A stretch of 64,000 nt of DNA, taken from Allodiplogaster sudhausi (Eukaryota; Nematoda; Chromadorea; Rhabditida; Diplogasteridae). Below, one piece after another: positions 47,775 through 59,149 of this stretch. The DNA lies in assembly GCA_945643635.1 (NCBI GenBank), contig CALZFC010000248.1, positions 5,803,501 to 5,867,500 of the forward strand. The letters are read 5' to 3'. The notes beneath the pieces are model-generated. The model did not search any database. It was not told where the DNA came from and was given only the letters and a program-made list of their open reading frames with translations. Made by a program: the position numbers and the translations under genes. Within the stretch, counting starts at the first letter, position 1; the number at the start of each line of letters is the position of its first letter.

Positions 47775-50195
47775 AGAGACAGAGAGAGAGACATAGAGAG
47801 AGAGAGTGAGAGTGAGAGAGAGGAGAGAAAGAGAAAGAAAGAGAGAGAGAGAGAGAGAGAAAGAGGAGAAAAAGAGAAAGATAGAAGAAACAGAGAGAGA
47901 GAGAGAGAGAGATCCCCTTACCTCGCTGCACGTTCCGAGGTCTCTCATGTCGCCTGCCAGTTGCAGGCACTCTACGACGCGTGTCTTGGCGACATCCAGT
48001 TCGGAAACCTTCAAATAATATTTACTTAATTTAAAACTAAAACAATTGTGCTCAATTAAATTTATAATTTTCTTTAAAAAAAATTAAACAAATTTTTCTA
48101 CTAGCACCTAACACCCCTTTCCATTATACAATTTAGAAAAAAAAACCTTTTTAATTTAAGAAGAAAAAAAGACTCAATAAATTAATTGATATAATTAGAG
48201 TGCGCATTACAAACGCGTAGCAAGCAAAAAAAAAAGAAGCAAGGACGATAATCTCTCCTCTACCTTGCCCGAGATCGAGTCGGCCAGCTTGGAGATGGCC
48301 TTGAGAGAGGAGGCCAATTGCTGGGTGTCTCCTTCGACGAGAAGGAGCGAGTTGTTGAGGCGAGTGGCGGCCAGGTTGAAGGCGCGACTCTCGTCGACTC
48401 CGCCGTTGCCGCCGGATGGCGAGCGGCCTAGAAGATGGCATTTAAAAAATCAAATCAAAAAAAAATTTTTTTTTATCTTCTTTCAGCTTTTACCACCAGG
48501 AGTCATCTCCATCCAGGGGTGAAATAATCCGAGCTGTTGACTACGGCGTAGAATACGTCAGGTGTCAATGAATGAGATACGGTAGCGGGGGGGGGGCAGG
48601 TATTCGGACTCTTTGTTGAAATGGAAAAAAAGAACGCGAAAGGTCGCGGCGGACCGGTGGTCGCGGCGAGCAGTTCGGTGATCTCTCGCTGAAGTCGCTC
48701 TTCTTCGAGTCGCTTCACCTCGAGCTCGCCACGTAGCTCACCGAGAAGCTCGTCCAGCTCGGCTTCTTCTTCATTCGATAGGCTGGCCGACTGCTGCTGC
48801 TGCGGCTGAAGCAAATCATTTTTTTTTTCAAAAAAAAAATAATGCAATTTCCTTTCACCTAAAAAACAAATGCTTTTTAAAATATCCTTTCAGTTATAAA
48901 GAAATCTCTGAAAGACCCTCTAAGGGCTTTACAGGAAAATCTTAAAAATACTTTAATGTAATTAGAATATTTTATTCGATAAATAAACTTTTTAAACTCT
49001 TGATCAAGATACAGTTAGCATAGCAAGAAAAGTGCGTGTAATAGCGCGAATCTCTCTGGAAGATTCTCACAATCTTGATAGGAAAGTACCCTACCGTATT
49101 CCTCTCTTTCGTGGTAGGACTCGTCGGGTCCTTCTTTGCTCGCTCCGAACGGCGTCTCCCAGTGGGCACTCCGCCACCACTCGACGACTTCAGTGGGTGC
49201 TTCTGGAAGCAGGGATACGGTATGGTTGGGATTACGGTGTTAGTGAGGATACGGTATTAGTGGGGATATGGTATTAGTGGGATTACGGTATTAGTGGGGA
49301 TACGGTATGACTCGGGTTCTTTATCTCCCCAAACAGGGAAGAAAAGGGTCCATGCATGGCTCGGAAAAGTAGGGTGGGGTAATCCCAAAATGGGCTCGAA
49401 AATCAGGGTGGGGTAGTAAAAAAAATTTTTTTTTCTAAAAATAAGCATATCCAAACAAATCGCCGCTCAGATAATAGCTTCAGAGTAAAAAAGTGGGATC
49501 AGGGGAAAAAATTTCTGTAAAAATGACGTTATTTATTCAAAATCTCATTGTAAATGGTCTCGTGTTAAGTACCTTATCTTCAGGTTATAAGAGTGGGGTA
49601 AATTTGGCCGGTCAAAAACCAAAGTGGGTCCATGCATTACATGGACCCTTTTCTTCAGAGTCCCCAAATATCAATGAATGTTTCCTCTGGACTTGTTTGA
49701 ACAATCAATAAAAGCTATTTAAATGATTATATTTCTGCATAAGAAGCTTATTAGTGAGCGTCAGGAATGTCCAAAACCAGGCCCGGGCCGGCCCGGGCAC
49801 GGGGGGCAATCGGGAAGGGCCCTATTTTCAAAATCTAGGCCCGGGCCCGCCAAATTGGCAACGGGCCGGACCCGGGCGCGCCAAATTGGCAACGGGCCGG
49901 CTCGGGCCTATGTTAAAACGGGCCCGGCCCGGCCCGTGGGGGTATGCGGGCCGGGCCCTGCCTTCAAAATCTCGGCCCGGGCCCGCCAAATTAGCAACGG
50001 GCCGGGCCGGGCCTAGGGCCCGGGCCCGCCAAATTAGCAACGGGCCGGGCCGGGCCTAGGGCCCGGCCCGCTTTGGACATCCCTGGTGAGAGTATAGCGA
50101 GGGTCTGAGAATGAGGATGTTTTCAATGCCCATAATTGAGTTATCAAGTTATGAAACGATACCGGTGCACATACCTTGACAACTGGCTCGGACAT
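40793..50195 (-). CDS. cog4: COG4, conserved oligomeric Golgi complex subunit 4, about 872 residues
   Basis: Twenty-two minus-strand exons join in frame: 50195-50175, 49202-49095, 48805-48655, 48427-48264, 48008-47922, 47580-47436, 47134-47011, 46768-46663, 46479-46315, 46037-45872, 45615-45461, 45203-45147, 44808-44734, 44452-44343, 44054-43904, 43452-43342, 42876-42778, 42520-42384, 41961-41811, 41659-41483, 41393-41292 and 40849-40793. Family blocks appear in the right order: an N-terminal coiled coil (EEERLQREITELL), DVAKTRVVECLQLAGDM, GVEDAIRSEDWSTAAE, YLKLFPLINDHATGLEKF, YADTLYLFFDALAALL with ENSYGPERLLDLVTRI, TEVTQMSARTEMYWRFLKK, FNRLGALQLDREVRHLL, KCARLSQIVCVLNVD and the short basic end. 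COG4 is part of lobe A of the COG tether and binds SNAREs and Sly1 to guide retrograde Golgi vesicles. Exons 2 and 3 are basic and Gln/Glu-rich and longer than usual. Confidence 0.92.
41394..41482 (-). pseudogene. COG4 intron 20 consists almost wholly of tRNA-like sequence
   Basis: The 89-nt intron begins GTATAGCCGATTGG, an A-box-like sequence, and contains GTTCGAATCCC, a B-box core, about 50 nt on. It ends CTCCTCCAG. The T-arm and acceptor pairing are imperfect, so it reads as a tRNA pseudogene or SINE head rather than a gene. Confidence 0.45.
41962..42220. repeat. GA array forming the 3' part of COG4 intron 18
   Basis: Degenerate GA directly abuts the acceptor of exon 19, so on the coding strand the polypyrimidine tract is a CT microsatellite ending in CTCTCCAG. 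A roughly 30-bp repeat containing AAAAAGGGGTCTCTTTA lies further up at 42225-42370. Confidence 0.85.
42890..43330. repeat. GA array with an about 135-bp duplication in COG4 intron 16
   Basis: The block containing AGAAGTTGAGAGAG, AAAGAAAACGTGAGACAG and AATAGTACACAGATAAAG occurs at about 42917-43025 and again at about 43050-43155, nearly identical. Confidence 0.85.
45797..45864 (-). pseudogene. tRNA-like sequence at the start of COG4 intron 10
   Basis: On the minus strand, TAGCCCAGTTTCTAACGAG (A-box-like) is followed by GGTTCAAATCC (a perfect-looking B box) at 45808-45818. The sequence starts only about eight bases after the splice donor of exon 10. Folding is incomplete, so it is probably a pseudogene or the head of a SINE. 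Confidence 0.45.
47178..47227. repeat. (AAT)n(ATT)n palindrome in COG4 intron 6
   Basis: About eight AAT units run straight into about eight ATT units, giving a self-complementary stretch. Confidence 0.9.
47592..47912. repeat. GA array in COG4 intron 5
   Basis: It fills most of the intron and, on the coding strand, supplies the pyrimidine tract before the acceptor of exon 6 (CTTTCCAG). Confidence 0.9.
49210..49312. repeat. About 18-bp minisatellite in COG4 intron 1
   Basis: Units of the form GGGGATACGGTATTAGT repeat about five times with alternation between GGATACGG and GGATTACGG. Confidence 0.75.
49762..50085. mobile_element. 324-bp GC-rich hAT-type MITE in COG4 intron 1
   Basis: The ends are CAGGAATGTCCAAA and TTTGGACATCCCTG (inverse: CAGGGATGTCCAAA). 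Flanking octamers are GTGAGCGT (49754-49761) and GTGAGAGT (50086-50093), an 8-bp target duplication with one change. The interior is a tandem of a GC-rich unit (GCCCGGGCCCGCCAAATT then AGCAACGGGCCGG). Element and flanks fit the hAT superfamily. It has no coding capacity. Confidence 0.8.
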
Positions 50196-50237
50196 TGCAG
50201 AGAATTCTTCGGCGTGATGATAAGTTACTGGTTTCTC
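50196..50237 (-). promoter_or_regulatory. Possible trans-splice acceptor of COG4
   Basis: On the minus strand, TTTCTTTTACAG|AGAAACC ends at 50237, leaving a 41-nt leader before the COG4 ATG at 50195. With the SMIM7 stop only 265 bp upstream this is a candidate spliced-leader site. Ordinary cis-splicing to an unseen 5' exon is the alternative. Confidence 0.4.
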
Positions 50238-50460
50238 TGTAAAAGAAATGAAAAAAGTAGTGGCAAACAATAGATAAACGAAACAACTAAGTATACTCAA
50301 AATGTAACAAAGCATGAATCTAGCAACCAGCAAATTCCGTAAAAGAACTCAACAATGTCACGTTAGACAAAGAAATATTTTTTAAGTGCAGGCAAATTGG
50401 AGGAGGAAAGAAAATCCAGCAACCGAGAATGGGCGGGTTTAAGCAGCATGGAAATATTGC

Positions 50461-51415
50461 TTACCGGCAGCAAAGCTGCCTTTGGCTGGCATCAGAATCT
50501 CGGGCATTTCTTTTACTTCTTCTTCTTCTATTCGAGAACTCGGTGCTGCTCAGTTGGCAAACCACCTAAAGAAAGTGCGGGAACCTCGATGAGGAAAAAG
50601 AAGAGTATAATTATAGGAATTAATTAAAGTAATTAAGAAAATTTAACAACTGCAATAATATAAAAAAATTATATAAAAAAAGAACGTTAACCTTTATAAT
50701 AGAGATAAATATAGCAAAATAATAATAATAAATAAATAAATAAATAAATAAATAAACAAACAAACAAACAAACAATCAAACAACTGACACAAACATGAGC
50801 AGAATGACAAATGCGTTCCAGCAGACGATGCCGAAGCGAAAGTACTGTAGAGAAGCGAGGAATTCGCGGACGCGCACGCCGACAGAGCGGCCGGCGACGT
50901 CGCCAACGAAGATGTTCTCGTCGGCGGAGCGGGTGCTAAAAGGGATAAAAAATTAAGAATTTTTTAATACAAGAAAATACAATGAAATATTTTTAGTATA
51001 CAAATATTCAATGAAATATTTATAGCTATATCGAATGAATCGTGCATATCGGGTGCTTCAAGAGATGATAAATGATTTCCGCCAAAAACAACATCTTTAT
51101 ATTATAATTAAATTAAATCTTTCTTCAAAGGCCAAGGTGGCCTAGTGGCAAGTAGGACCGCTGGCTCTACAAGCAACTCTCATTCGGGAATGATTCATTG
51201 TTCTCTTCTTCGGAGGAACAGCGAGTCATTATTGTTAGATTCTCCAGGCGAGAAATCAAAGCAATCCAACCAAAAAGAAATCAACCAAGTCCATCAAACC
51301 CGCCCTTGAGAGCACCAGAAACATTCGACTGATCACCGATAACTGACAGCTTGAGATTGAGGACGGCGAGTGCGTTGATGACCAGCGTCGTCGAGACGAT
51401 GAGCTCGGATAGCAT
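50461..51415 (-). CDS. smim7: SMIM7 homologue, small integral membrane protein, about 123 residues
   Basis: Three minus-strand exons join in frame: 51415-51300, 50935-50785 and 50565-50461. The first helix (MLSELIVSTTLVINALAVL, then NLKL) and the second block (VREFLASLQYFRFGI, then VCWNAFVILLMFV) match animal SMIM7 closely in order and content (MIGDILLFGTLLVNAGAVL, then NIREFLLSLRYFRIF). Metazoan SMIM7 is about 75 residues with two helices; its function is not well known. Here the loop is longer and the last exon adds a basic tail (STEFSNRRRRSKRNARD), which may be real or may mean the stop is reached by a mis-chosen acceptor. It lies just upstream of COG4 on the same strand. A tRNA-like fragment sits in intron 1. 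Confidence 0.8.
51131..51205 (+). pseudogene. tRNA-like fragment in SMIM7 intron 1
   Basis: GGTGGCCTAGTGGCAAGTAG resembles an A box. ATTCGGGAATGATTC stands where a B box would be but is altered. It is opposite in strand to the host gene and probably decayed. Confidence 0.3.
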
Positions 51416-52065
51416 TCGGGGGAAGGAAAGAAAGCGAGCGGCCGTTGACGTGGCGGACCGAAATAGCAGCCACACCCTTTCACGCTGCTGCACGGAAATT
51501 CGAAATGTTCCGTTGCCGCACGACTAATTGGCGATGGGGCGCAGCGAGTTCCTCGGGTCAGATTCATTTCCGAAGAGTGGGCCTAGATATTTTCGTTGAA
51601 TAATGAAATGAAAAGCTCTTTCTCTATTAAAACGGGCATACTCGGAGCAAAAAAAAGGTTCTCAGCATTGCACTGTTCACAAATAGAAGAGAATATGTGA
51701 ATATACACAAAATAGAATGGCAAATAAAATTGGAAAGTTCTACGTCACTTTTCGTTCATATCGTCAACAGATTTGTGCAAGTGGACAGTTTCTTTACTTC
51801 TTTATTAATTCAGTTGTCTAATTAGTCAGATGATAAGCATTATTCAAGCGAATCAACTTCCTTTCGTCTTATATCTGTCCTCTTTGCTCATCTTCGCGTG
51901 TCTCCGTATCAAAGTAGTCTTCTATAACACTGTCTCCATGTTGCTCATAACCCTTTATCCATGTTAATCAACTACATATCTCATCATACAACGAAATAGG
52001 AAGTTCGCGAGGCGGATTCGATCACATAAGCGAAAGTTCGAGGAGTACGAGAGAGAGGAGAGAGA

Positions 52066-52113
<48 letters not shown>

Positions 52114-52174
52114 AGATAAGAGACAAGACAGTGAGAAACGAGAAAAATAGAGAGAGAGAAAGACAGAGGGAGAG

Positions 52175-52223
<49 letters not shown>

Positions 52224-53020
52224 CAGTAATGAAGGATTAAACCGGAATTCCCAAAACAAGTCAGTATGCGAATTCTATCTATCGGCAAAGCTCAATGTAC
52301 AAGCGAGCAGATATGAGTTCGGGAGGGCATAGTCGTAAAATGCGCGGGGACTGCTCTTAGAAGGTAAAGAGAAAAATAAATGTGACATTTCAGCAAGTCT
52401 TCGGTTCTATTTTGTGATAAAAGGAAGAAGAAGAAGAAGAAGAAGAAGAAGAAAATAAGCAGTAATAACACGTACAATTGAACACGAATTTAGAAAAAAA
52501 ATAGATTGTGACGAGGATTTTGAAATCCAAAATTTAGATGAAAAGATATAAGGCAGGAACGGAGAAAAACAAAATCATCACCGCTGACAATGGTAAAAGA
52601 AGGAAGAAGAGAAAGGTCTCGAAAGGAATGACAATTACCGTATATGAAATGACGCGTCTAATGCTAGTCGTTCGAGTATATTGATTCGTTGTTGGTGTTA
52701 GAATGACAGAAATAGTGATTTACAAAACAGAGGTGGCGTGGACAATCCAAGCGGGGCGTGGCCTAATCAGACAGGTTAACTCTCTCTCTTTTCATGCAAA
52801 CACCAGGCAACTGCGGCTAAATAAGGCAACTTGGAGCAGTAACAAAAAAATTTTTTTAATGACAACCCACAAAAAGTCATACCGAGAAGAGACGACGAAA
52901 AAAAAGAGAAGAGAAAAATAGGCTAATTGTAAGGAGGAAGAAATGAGTGGGCGGGGCATAGCGTGGGAACGTGGTGGGCGGGGCATAGAGAAGTGGACGG
53001 GTGGGCGGAGCTTCCTTTGC
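51416..53020. other. Spacer between SMIM7 and the LITAF-like gene
   Basis: GA arrays lie at 52050-52112 and 52140-52220, and a GAA triplet run at 52424-52454. The sequence 51570-52000 is AT-rich and unique. 52480-52950 has no exon support. Three short GTGGGCGGGGC-like boxes occur at 52745-53015. Confidence 0.55.
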
Positions 53021-53310
53021 CTATCCGATGCGCTGGCACTGCATGCAGCGGCGGCGCACGGTGCACGGGATGCAGCAGAGGAAGGGCAGGCCGATCGGGA
53101 ACATGAAGACGGCGAGGAAGATGATGCACATCAGGCAGCACACGTCCGTCTCCTTCATCATCTGGCCGCCCTGAATACAGACAAAAAATATGACTTAAAT
53201 AATTATATTAATAATTGAAATAATATCATTATATTTTTTGATTCTAAAAAAGTCATTTATGAGCATTATCCTTCATCGCGGAGAGAGAGAGACAGACAGA
53301 GACAGAGAGT

Positions 53311-53355
<45 letters not shown>

Positions 53356-55163
53356 AATAAACTAACACAGTGCGCACACATCATGCCCATGGGCGCGACA
53401 TTGACAACAATCGCAGCATGTGGCTGCGCATTCGCAGGGTAGATCGGCTCGGGAGCTGCTGAAGCAAAAAATTGTCGACTTATTGATTTAATTTTTTTAA
53501 ATATCCGCTTATTTTCAAGGATATTTCTCAAATAAAAGCAGCAATTATAAAGTAACAAGCTATACAATATCACTCCGTTTATTTATGCTTGATTGACTGA
53601 TTAATTGATTTACGTGGAACGCACGTGACAAGTACAGTACGAGTGATAACGAGTTAACGAGTTTGTGAAATACTTTTGGTATAAAGAAAGAAAAAAAAGT
53701 CTCTCAAAAGTCACGTACGCATTCGTACTCCAAGGGAAAAGTTCGTATGAAATACACGATTGAAAAAAGAGGGGGAAAAATCCTTCAAAAGTCACGTACG
53801 CATTCCTCCTCCATGCGGATAGCCGCCATAGTTTGGCGGGTACTGCGCTGGAGGGTACTGCGCTGGCGTCGGCACGGGCGCATACTTTGGATATGCCGGA
53901 TTCGTCGCCGGCTGGTAGTGATTGCCCGTGCTGCCGCCAGCTGGAAATATTAAACAAAAATTAAATATATAATAAATTATTTAATCAGTTAAATGAATAT
54001 GTATGTATACACATATATACACAAATATATCATTTAAATATTTTTTTAATAAATTAATTTTTATTATTATTCCCCACTAGATAATTCGCACTCGTACTAG
54101 AACAATCTAAAAGCATTATTTTGCAACGTTGACATCTTAATCATAATTTTTTTTCAATCCTAGAATGCACACATAGCCCGTCGTATCCATAAAATTTTTA
54201 TACTTTGTTTTCATCCCTTATAAATTACTGATGAAATATAAATAAATAAATGAATAAAACTCATCTCCCCAGTTTTGCTAAAATACGGCCGTACCCAACC
54301 GCTTCTCATCAAAATACGGCCCTAAACCCACCGATCGGCGCCTGCGTCGGGTAGTTGACAGCGTCCTGGTACGAGGGTGGCGCTTCCATGAAGCCGATCG
54401 GTTGCTGAGGCTGTTGTGGCTGGCTAGTGGGCAGAGCAGGCGCGGGCGCTGAGGTCGGCTGAGATTGCGTCAAGGAAGGCGCTGACCTGAAAGAAAGGAT
54501 ACTTAATGGAGCTGTCCAGGAACCGTAAAAACTACCGTAATCCTAATGAAAATAACATGTATTAAGAGAGACGCAGAAAAAAGTTTTTTTTTTAGCTCCA
54601 TGGACAGCCTCTTCAATTAACTAATGATCTAAAAATTTTAAATTCTTAAATTTCTTATACAATTCAAATGCACTATGCAACTAAAACTCGATTACAGCTA
54701 TGAATATCCTACAGCTTCCCAATTTCAACCGATCAACAATAAGAAGCGGCAATCTTATTTATCCGAAACGCTGCAGCGAAAACCACCGGATGTTAACATG
54801 CTGCTGGCCGGGTTTCAAAAAAATTTTTTTTTAATGAAATTGTAAAGGGACGATTGAAACAATTTAAGGACGCTTGATTTCTTCTGTCCAGGAATCATGT
54901 TACAACATCACGACTGACAAAAAAAAGAAAAGATAGACGGTAGGTAAAGAAGTAAAACGGAGAAAAGTAAGCAAGGCGAGGAAAGCCAGGAAGCGAATCA
55001 TGGCGGAGAGAGTGAGATGGGGAGGACAGACAGAAAGAAAGAAAGAAGAGAGAAAGAGAAAGAGAGGAAGAGAGAGATTGAGAGAGAGAGAGAGAGAGCG
55101 AGAGAGCGAGAATAGAGTAGAGAGGAGAACGAGAGAGCGGGAGAGGAAAGAATAGAGGAGAGC

Positions 55164-55214
<51 letters not shown>

Positions 55215-55981
55215 CGGGAGCGAGAGGGAGAGAGAAAAATACTCTTGTTAGATTTGAACTTGCACAGAACAATATTATTATCAATTCCAGGAAAAAGCGA
55301 AACAAATAAACATAATTTTAAACAGCAAAAAAAATCCTTTCACAGTAATTCGAATCATCAATGATGGGAGAGTATAGATAACAAGCGGAAGGGGAGGGGA
55401 GTGGTGGGTTGGAAGAGGAAATTCGACACAAAAATTTTCATAATCTGTAAGGAAAAATAAAATTCGGGAATAGCGCGCATTTTTATTAGCACCGTGGATA
55501 GCCTCTTTAATTAACCCATATCAATTGAAATATAAAAAAAAATAAAACATTATTTTTCAATCATTATGTAACTAAAATTGACTGGCATATGACAATGACA
55601 ACACTGATAATCGGAGCAACCGCTCAGCGCTGCATACTTAGCTGAAATGACGAACTGAAAACCACCGGGTGTTACAATTTGGTTCGGAGGGGCAAAAAAT
55701 TTTTTGGCCGGAAATTGTGAAGGAATGATTGAAATAATGAAGGGCGATTTTTTCACCTAAAAAAAAAACAATAAAAATTTACGCTGCACTATGACAACAG
55801 ACAAAAAAAAGAAGAAATATAAATAGATGATAGGGAGGCAGAACGGGGGGAAATAACAAAGGCGTCGAAAGTCAGGAAGGACAACGAATAATGGCGGAGA
55901 GAGGGAGAAGAAAAGGAGAGCCAGAGAAAAAGAGTAGAGAGAATTAGGGGGAAGGAGGGAGAGAGTGAGTTAGAGAAAGAG

Positions 55982-56026
<45 letters not shown>

Positions 56027-57067
56027 AGAATGACAGAGAGGGAGATAAGCTACTTCGCTGTGCTCCGTCAACTGATACTGTTCGATCGATTTATTTCACA
56101 ATAGAAATTCTGATTGATAAGGAATGAGGGGGCAGTGAACAGATCGTCATTGGAGCGAGAGGGAGAGATAACAGAGAAAAGATAACTTGATTACACTAAA
56201 AAAAATCAGAAATACTCTTATTAGATCTGAACTAGAACAAAATAGTGATGTTATGCATTCAAGGAAAATTTTAAAAAATTATAATAAATCAACTAATATT
56301 CTCAATTTAATTTTCTACAAATTTTTGCACCATTAAAATGCATATTACAAATAGAATTAGATTGATTCGAGGCAATGCCCCTTTTATAATTTAGCAACAA
56401 TAGAGAGCGGCGCACTTAGTTAACCGAAATGATGCAGCGAAAACCACCGGCTGTTAACATTCTGGCCAATACGGAAAACAAATACCTTCTCACCGTACTT
56501 AAAATCTTCGCTTATGAGAGAACAAAAAGCGAAAAGAGCAGTTAAACAGAAGATAATAATACGACATCTTAAATTTCATAACATTTTAAATTTCACAATC
56601 TAGATAGGAAAGAAATTAACATAACTCTATATCGGAGGAATGACGGGGGTTGTAGAGATGGCCACTTTTCCACCCCTCCCTTCCCCAATTCCTTGCTCAC
56701 TCTGGCCATATGATAAGGGCCTGCCAAGATGGATCGATAACTGATAAGGCCTCCCCCTCCCTTTCTCGGCTCACTCCCATGTTCTCTTCTGCTCACAGAA
56801 ACCTTCGTTATTAGGCAGCAATTTATCCTTCCCAAACATATCTCATTCAGGGATTAGGCAAAAAATTGCATTTGAAATTTTTGACATGATTGAGGCCCAA
56901 TGTAAGCAATGAATAAATAATTCAATAATAATTTAAATCAAAAATTATATTTAAAAAAAAACTGACAACTCCGGATAGGGCGGGTTCTGGACTGTCTGGG
57001 GTGGCGTTTCTGGTGGCGCTGATGCCTCTCCGGGCTCTGATGGCAGGGGCACCTTCTCACTTGACAT
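53021..57067 (-). CDS. LITAF/BRI3-like membrane-associated protein, 212 residues
   Basis: Five minus-strand exons join in frame: 57067-56967, 54486-54332, 53940-53800, 53458-53367 and 53170-53021. The N-terminal 130 residues are Pro/Gln/Ser-rich and contain APPSYQDAV, a PPxY-type signal like those that recruit NEDD4 ligases, plus repeats of QYPP. The C-terminal 75 residues hold the zinc-binding core: CAHC, then a Cys-rich hydrophobic stretch (CLMCIIFLAVFMFPIGLP, FLCC), then RRRCMQCQRIG and stop. CxxC, hydrophobic insert, CxxC is the LITAF domain layout. The spacing and the RRRC end recall BRI3. Such proteins sit on late endosomes/lysosomes with the hydrophobic stretch embedded from the cytosolic face. 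A leader of 13 nt after CTGCTTCAG (57081-57083 on the plus strand) may mark trans-splicing. Intron 1 (2.5 kb) contains three copies of a dispersed repeat. Confidence 0.85.
54590..55290. repeat. Dispersed repeat family, copy 1 (in LITAF-like intron 1)
   Basis: Landmarks in order: TGGACAGCCTCTTCAATTAA, GCAGCGAAAACCACCGGATG (about 54774), ATTGAAAC, a GAGGAAAGCCAGGAAG box, ATGGCGGAGAGAG, a GA array, then ACTCTTGTTAGATTTGAACT. There is no coding frame. Confidence 0.75.
55490..56275. repeat. Dispersed repeat family, copy 2
   Basis: Same order as copy 1: TGGATAGCCTCTTTAATTAA, GAAAACCACCGGGTG (about 55660), a GTCAGGAAGG box, ATGGCGGAGAGAG, a GA array, ATAAGCTACTTCGCTGTG, CAACTGATACTGTTC, and ACTCTTATTAGATCTGAACT at the end. 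Confidence 0.75.
56330..56485. repeat. Dispersed repeat family, copy 3 (partial)
   Basis: Only the core GCAGCGAAAACCACCGGCTG (about 56433) and its upstream block remain. Confidence 0.65.
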
Positions 57068-57955
57068 TCTAATTCGCTCCCTGAAGCAGGGACAGAATCG
57101 ATATCCATTTTTGAAAGTATACGGTAGCCAATCATTTGCACGACAAATAAATACGATCAATTACATCCGGCTTTCTTACTATCGACTAAATTCATAAATT
57201 CACCACATTGTTTTTAATTAATCGCCCTTTTGATGAACACCTTCTTACCACTGTTTAAAAAGTTATCGTTAAGTAGTATTTTTCTGTAAGATAAAGAAAG
57301 ACCTTTCTAGAAGATGACTAATATATATATACCTCGAGGGCATTAACCTCGCTACACAACCGCGTAACCAGTTCGTACTCTACACATATGTAGGTACAAC
57401 AAAGAGGAAATTCGGCGCGAATCTCCATTCAAAACATCTTCAATGCAGGCAATACCAACCATCACTGCTATTGAATGAGAATGAGGCGAATAGTATAGCA
57501 TTTGTTAGGGTCTGATGTGATCGTCTTCAAAGGCTCTCTTACTCGTTTAACCATTCTCTCTCTCTCTCTCTCTCTCTCTCTACCTTTCTCTCTCTCTCTC
57601 TCACCTCTCCCTCTCTCTCTCCTCTCTCTATATCTTTCTCTTTCTCTCTCTCTTTCTTTCTCTCTCTCTCTCCCTCTCTCCTGATTTCTCTCTCTCGCAC
57701 TCTTCAAAGTCTCCTCAACCTTAAAAATGTATCGCATGCGCCAATATTTGCTGCGTAACGACAGCAGTGCGGCAGCACACGCAATTATACAGTTGCATCG
57801 CGAAGCGGCTATTCATGGGGTCATGCAAGGACGGCGGGAGAACGAGAGAGGGAGAGGGTAAAGAGATAGAGAGAGATTGAGAGAGAAAGAGCGAGAGAGA
57901 GAGGGAGAGCGAGAGAGAGAGAGAGAGAGAGAAGAGAGATGAACTGAGAGAGGAA

Positions 57956-58006
<51 letters not shown>

Positions 58007-59149
58007 GGAGCGGGAGATAGGCAAAGGTCAGAGAGTCAGAGAACACACGAAGTGCACTCGATCAATCCGACATATTTTTTCTACCTCTTCTACCTCTCTC
58101 ACTTTCTCTCTCTCACTTTCTCTCTCTCTCTCTTTCTCTCTTTCTCTTTCGATCTCACTTCACGCAGCATACGTCCAATCTCTGAACATCCGCTTTGAAT
58201 CCCTCTTCTCCAAATAAATTGGAAATAAATACCCTTTCTTGACCTCACATTATCCACAAAAAAAATTGAGGTTACTGAAAAGGATCAAGAAAGGATCAAG
58301 GACAGGGTACATTGAAAAGGTGCTAACAACTAAAAAAAATTAAAAATTATAATACGACTACGATTCATGAAATCCAAATGAAACTATCGATTTCTCAGCA
58401 ATATAAAGAAAAACAAGTAAAAAAAAAAAAACCACAAAATGGTAAATCCTTATAAACTTAGTATATCGCTAAACATGAGAATGAATACGGCTGGTCAATC
58501 AACTAACCCAAGGGATACGACCAAGCACAGACACTCTGCAGAGATTCCATGGAAAACAGCGCAAGACAAACACGAGAGATCTCCTTTCTCTCTCTCTCTC
58601 TATCTCTTTCTCTGTGTTTCATCTCTCTCTCTCTCTCTCAATCTCTCTCTCTCTCTCTCTGTCTCCATCTCTCACTCCATGGCTATGGTTGCTTAATGAT
58701 CAATCGATAAGGAGCATATCGTATAGTTCAAGCAATGTGAAGTCGCCGCCTACATGGATTACAAAGGCATTAAAGCTGTTGGTAAAAATAATGTGAAGAA
58801 ATATCGTGCTGCTTTAGAAGAAATACCACTATATTCCAACTAATCCACTCAAAGCAAAGTAGAAGAATGATTGCAATGCCTTTCCTAACATCGCTCACAT
58901 TATTAAGACGCGGTAATTAGCACAAATTACTATGGATGCGACTCATATCATTATACTGCACATTTTGCCTAAGCTTACTAGTAATAAGCAACCAAAAAGA
59001 ATAAAAAAAATATCTGAAATTAAAAGGGAGCGCAAAGGACAAAGAAGAAAAGAACAAAGTGAGTTCAAATATGCTGTTCAAACTATTAAAAAAAAACTCC
59101 AACTAAAACTGGACTGCTAGTCGACATGAACATCACATCCCAGTTACTG
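57068..59149. repeat. Repeat-rich intergenic DNA upstream of the LITAF-like gene
   Basis: CT blocks lie at 57555-57690, 58095-58150 and 58585-58680, and GA blocks at 57840-58015. The block with AAAAGGGAGCGCAAAGGAC (about 59025) recurs as AAAAGGGAGAGCAAAAGAT at about 59655, flanking repeat copy 4. No gene was recognised. Confidence 0.55.

Noticed and set aside
58439..59120. Transposase remnant
   Set aside because: Lys-rich frames are short and interrupted, with no DDE/RNase H or zinc-finger motif seen. The block is explained better as flanking sequence of dispersed repeat copy 4.
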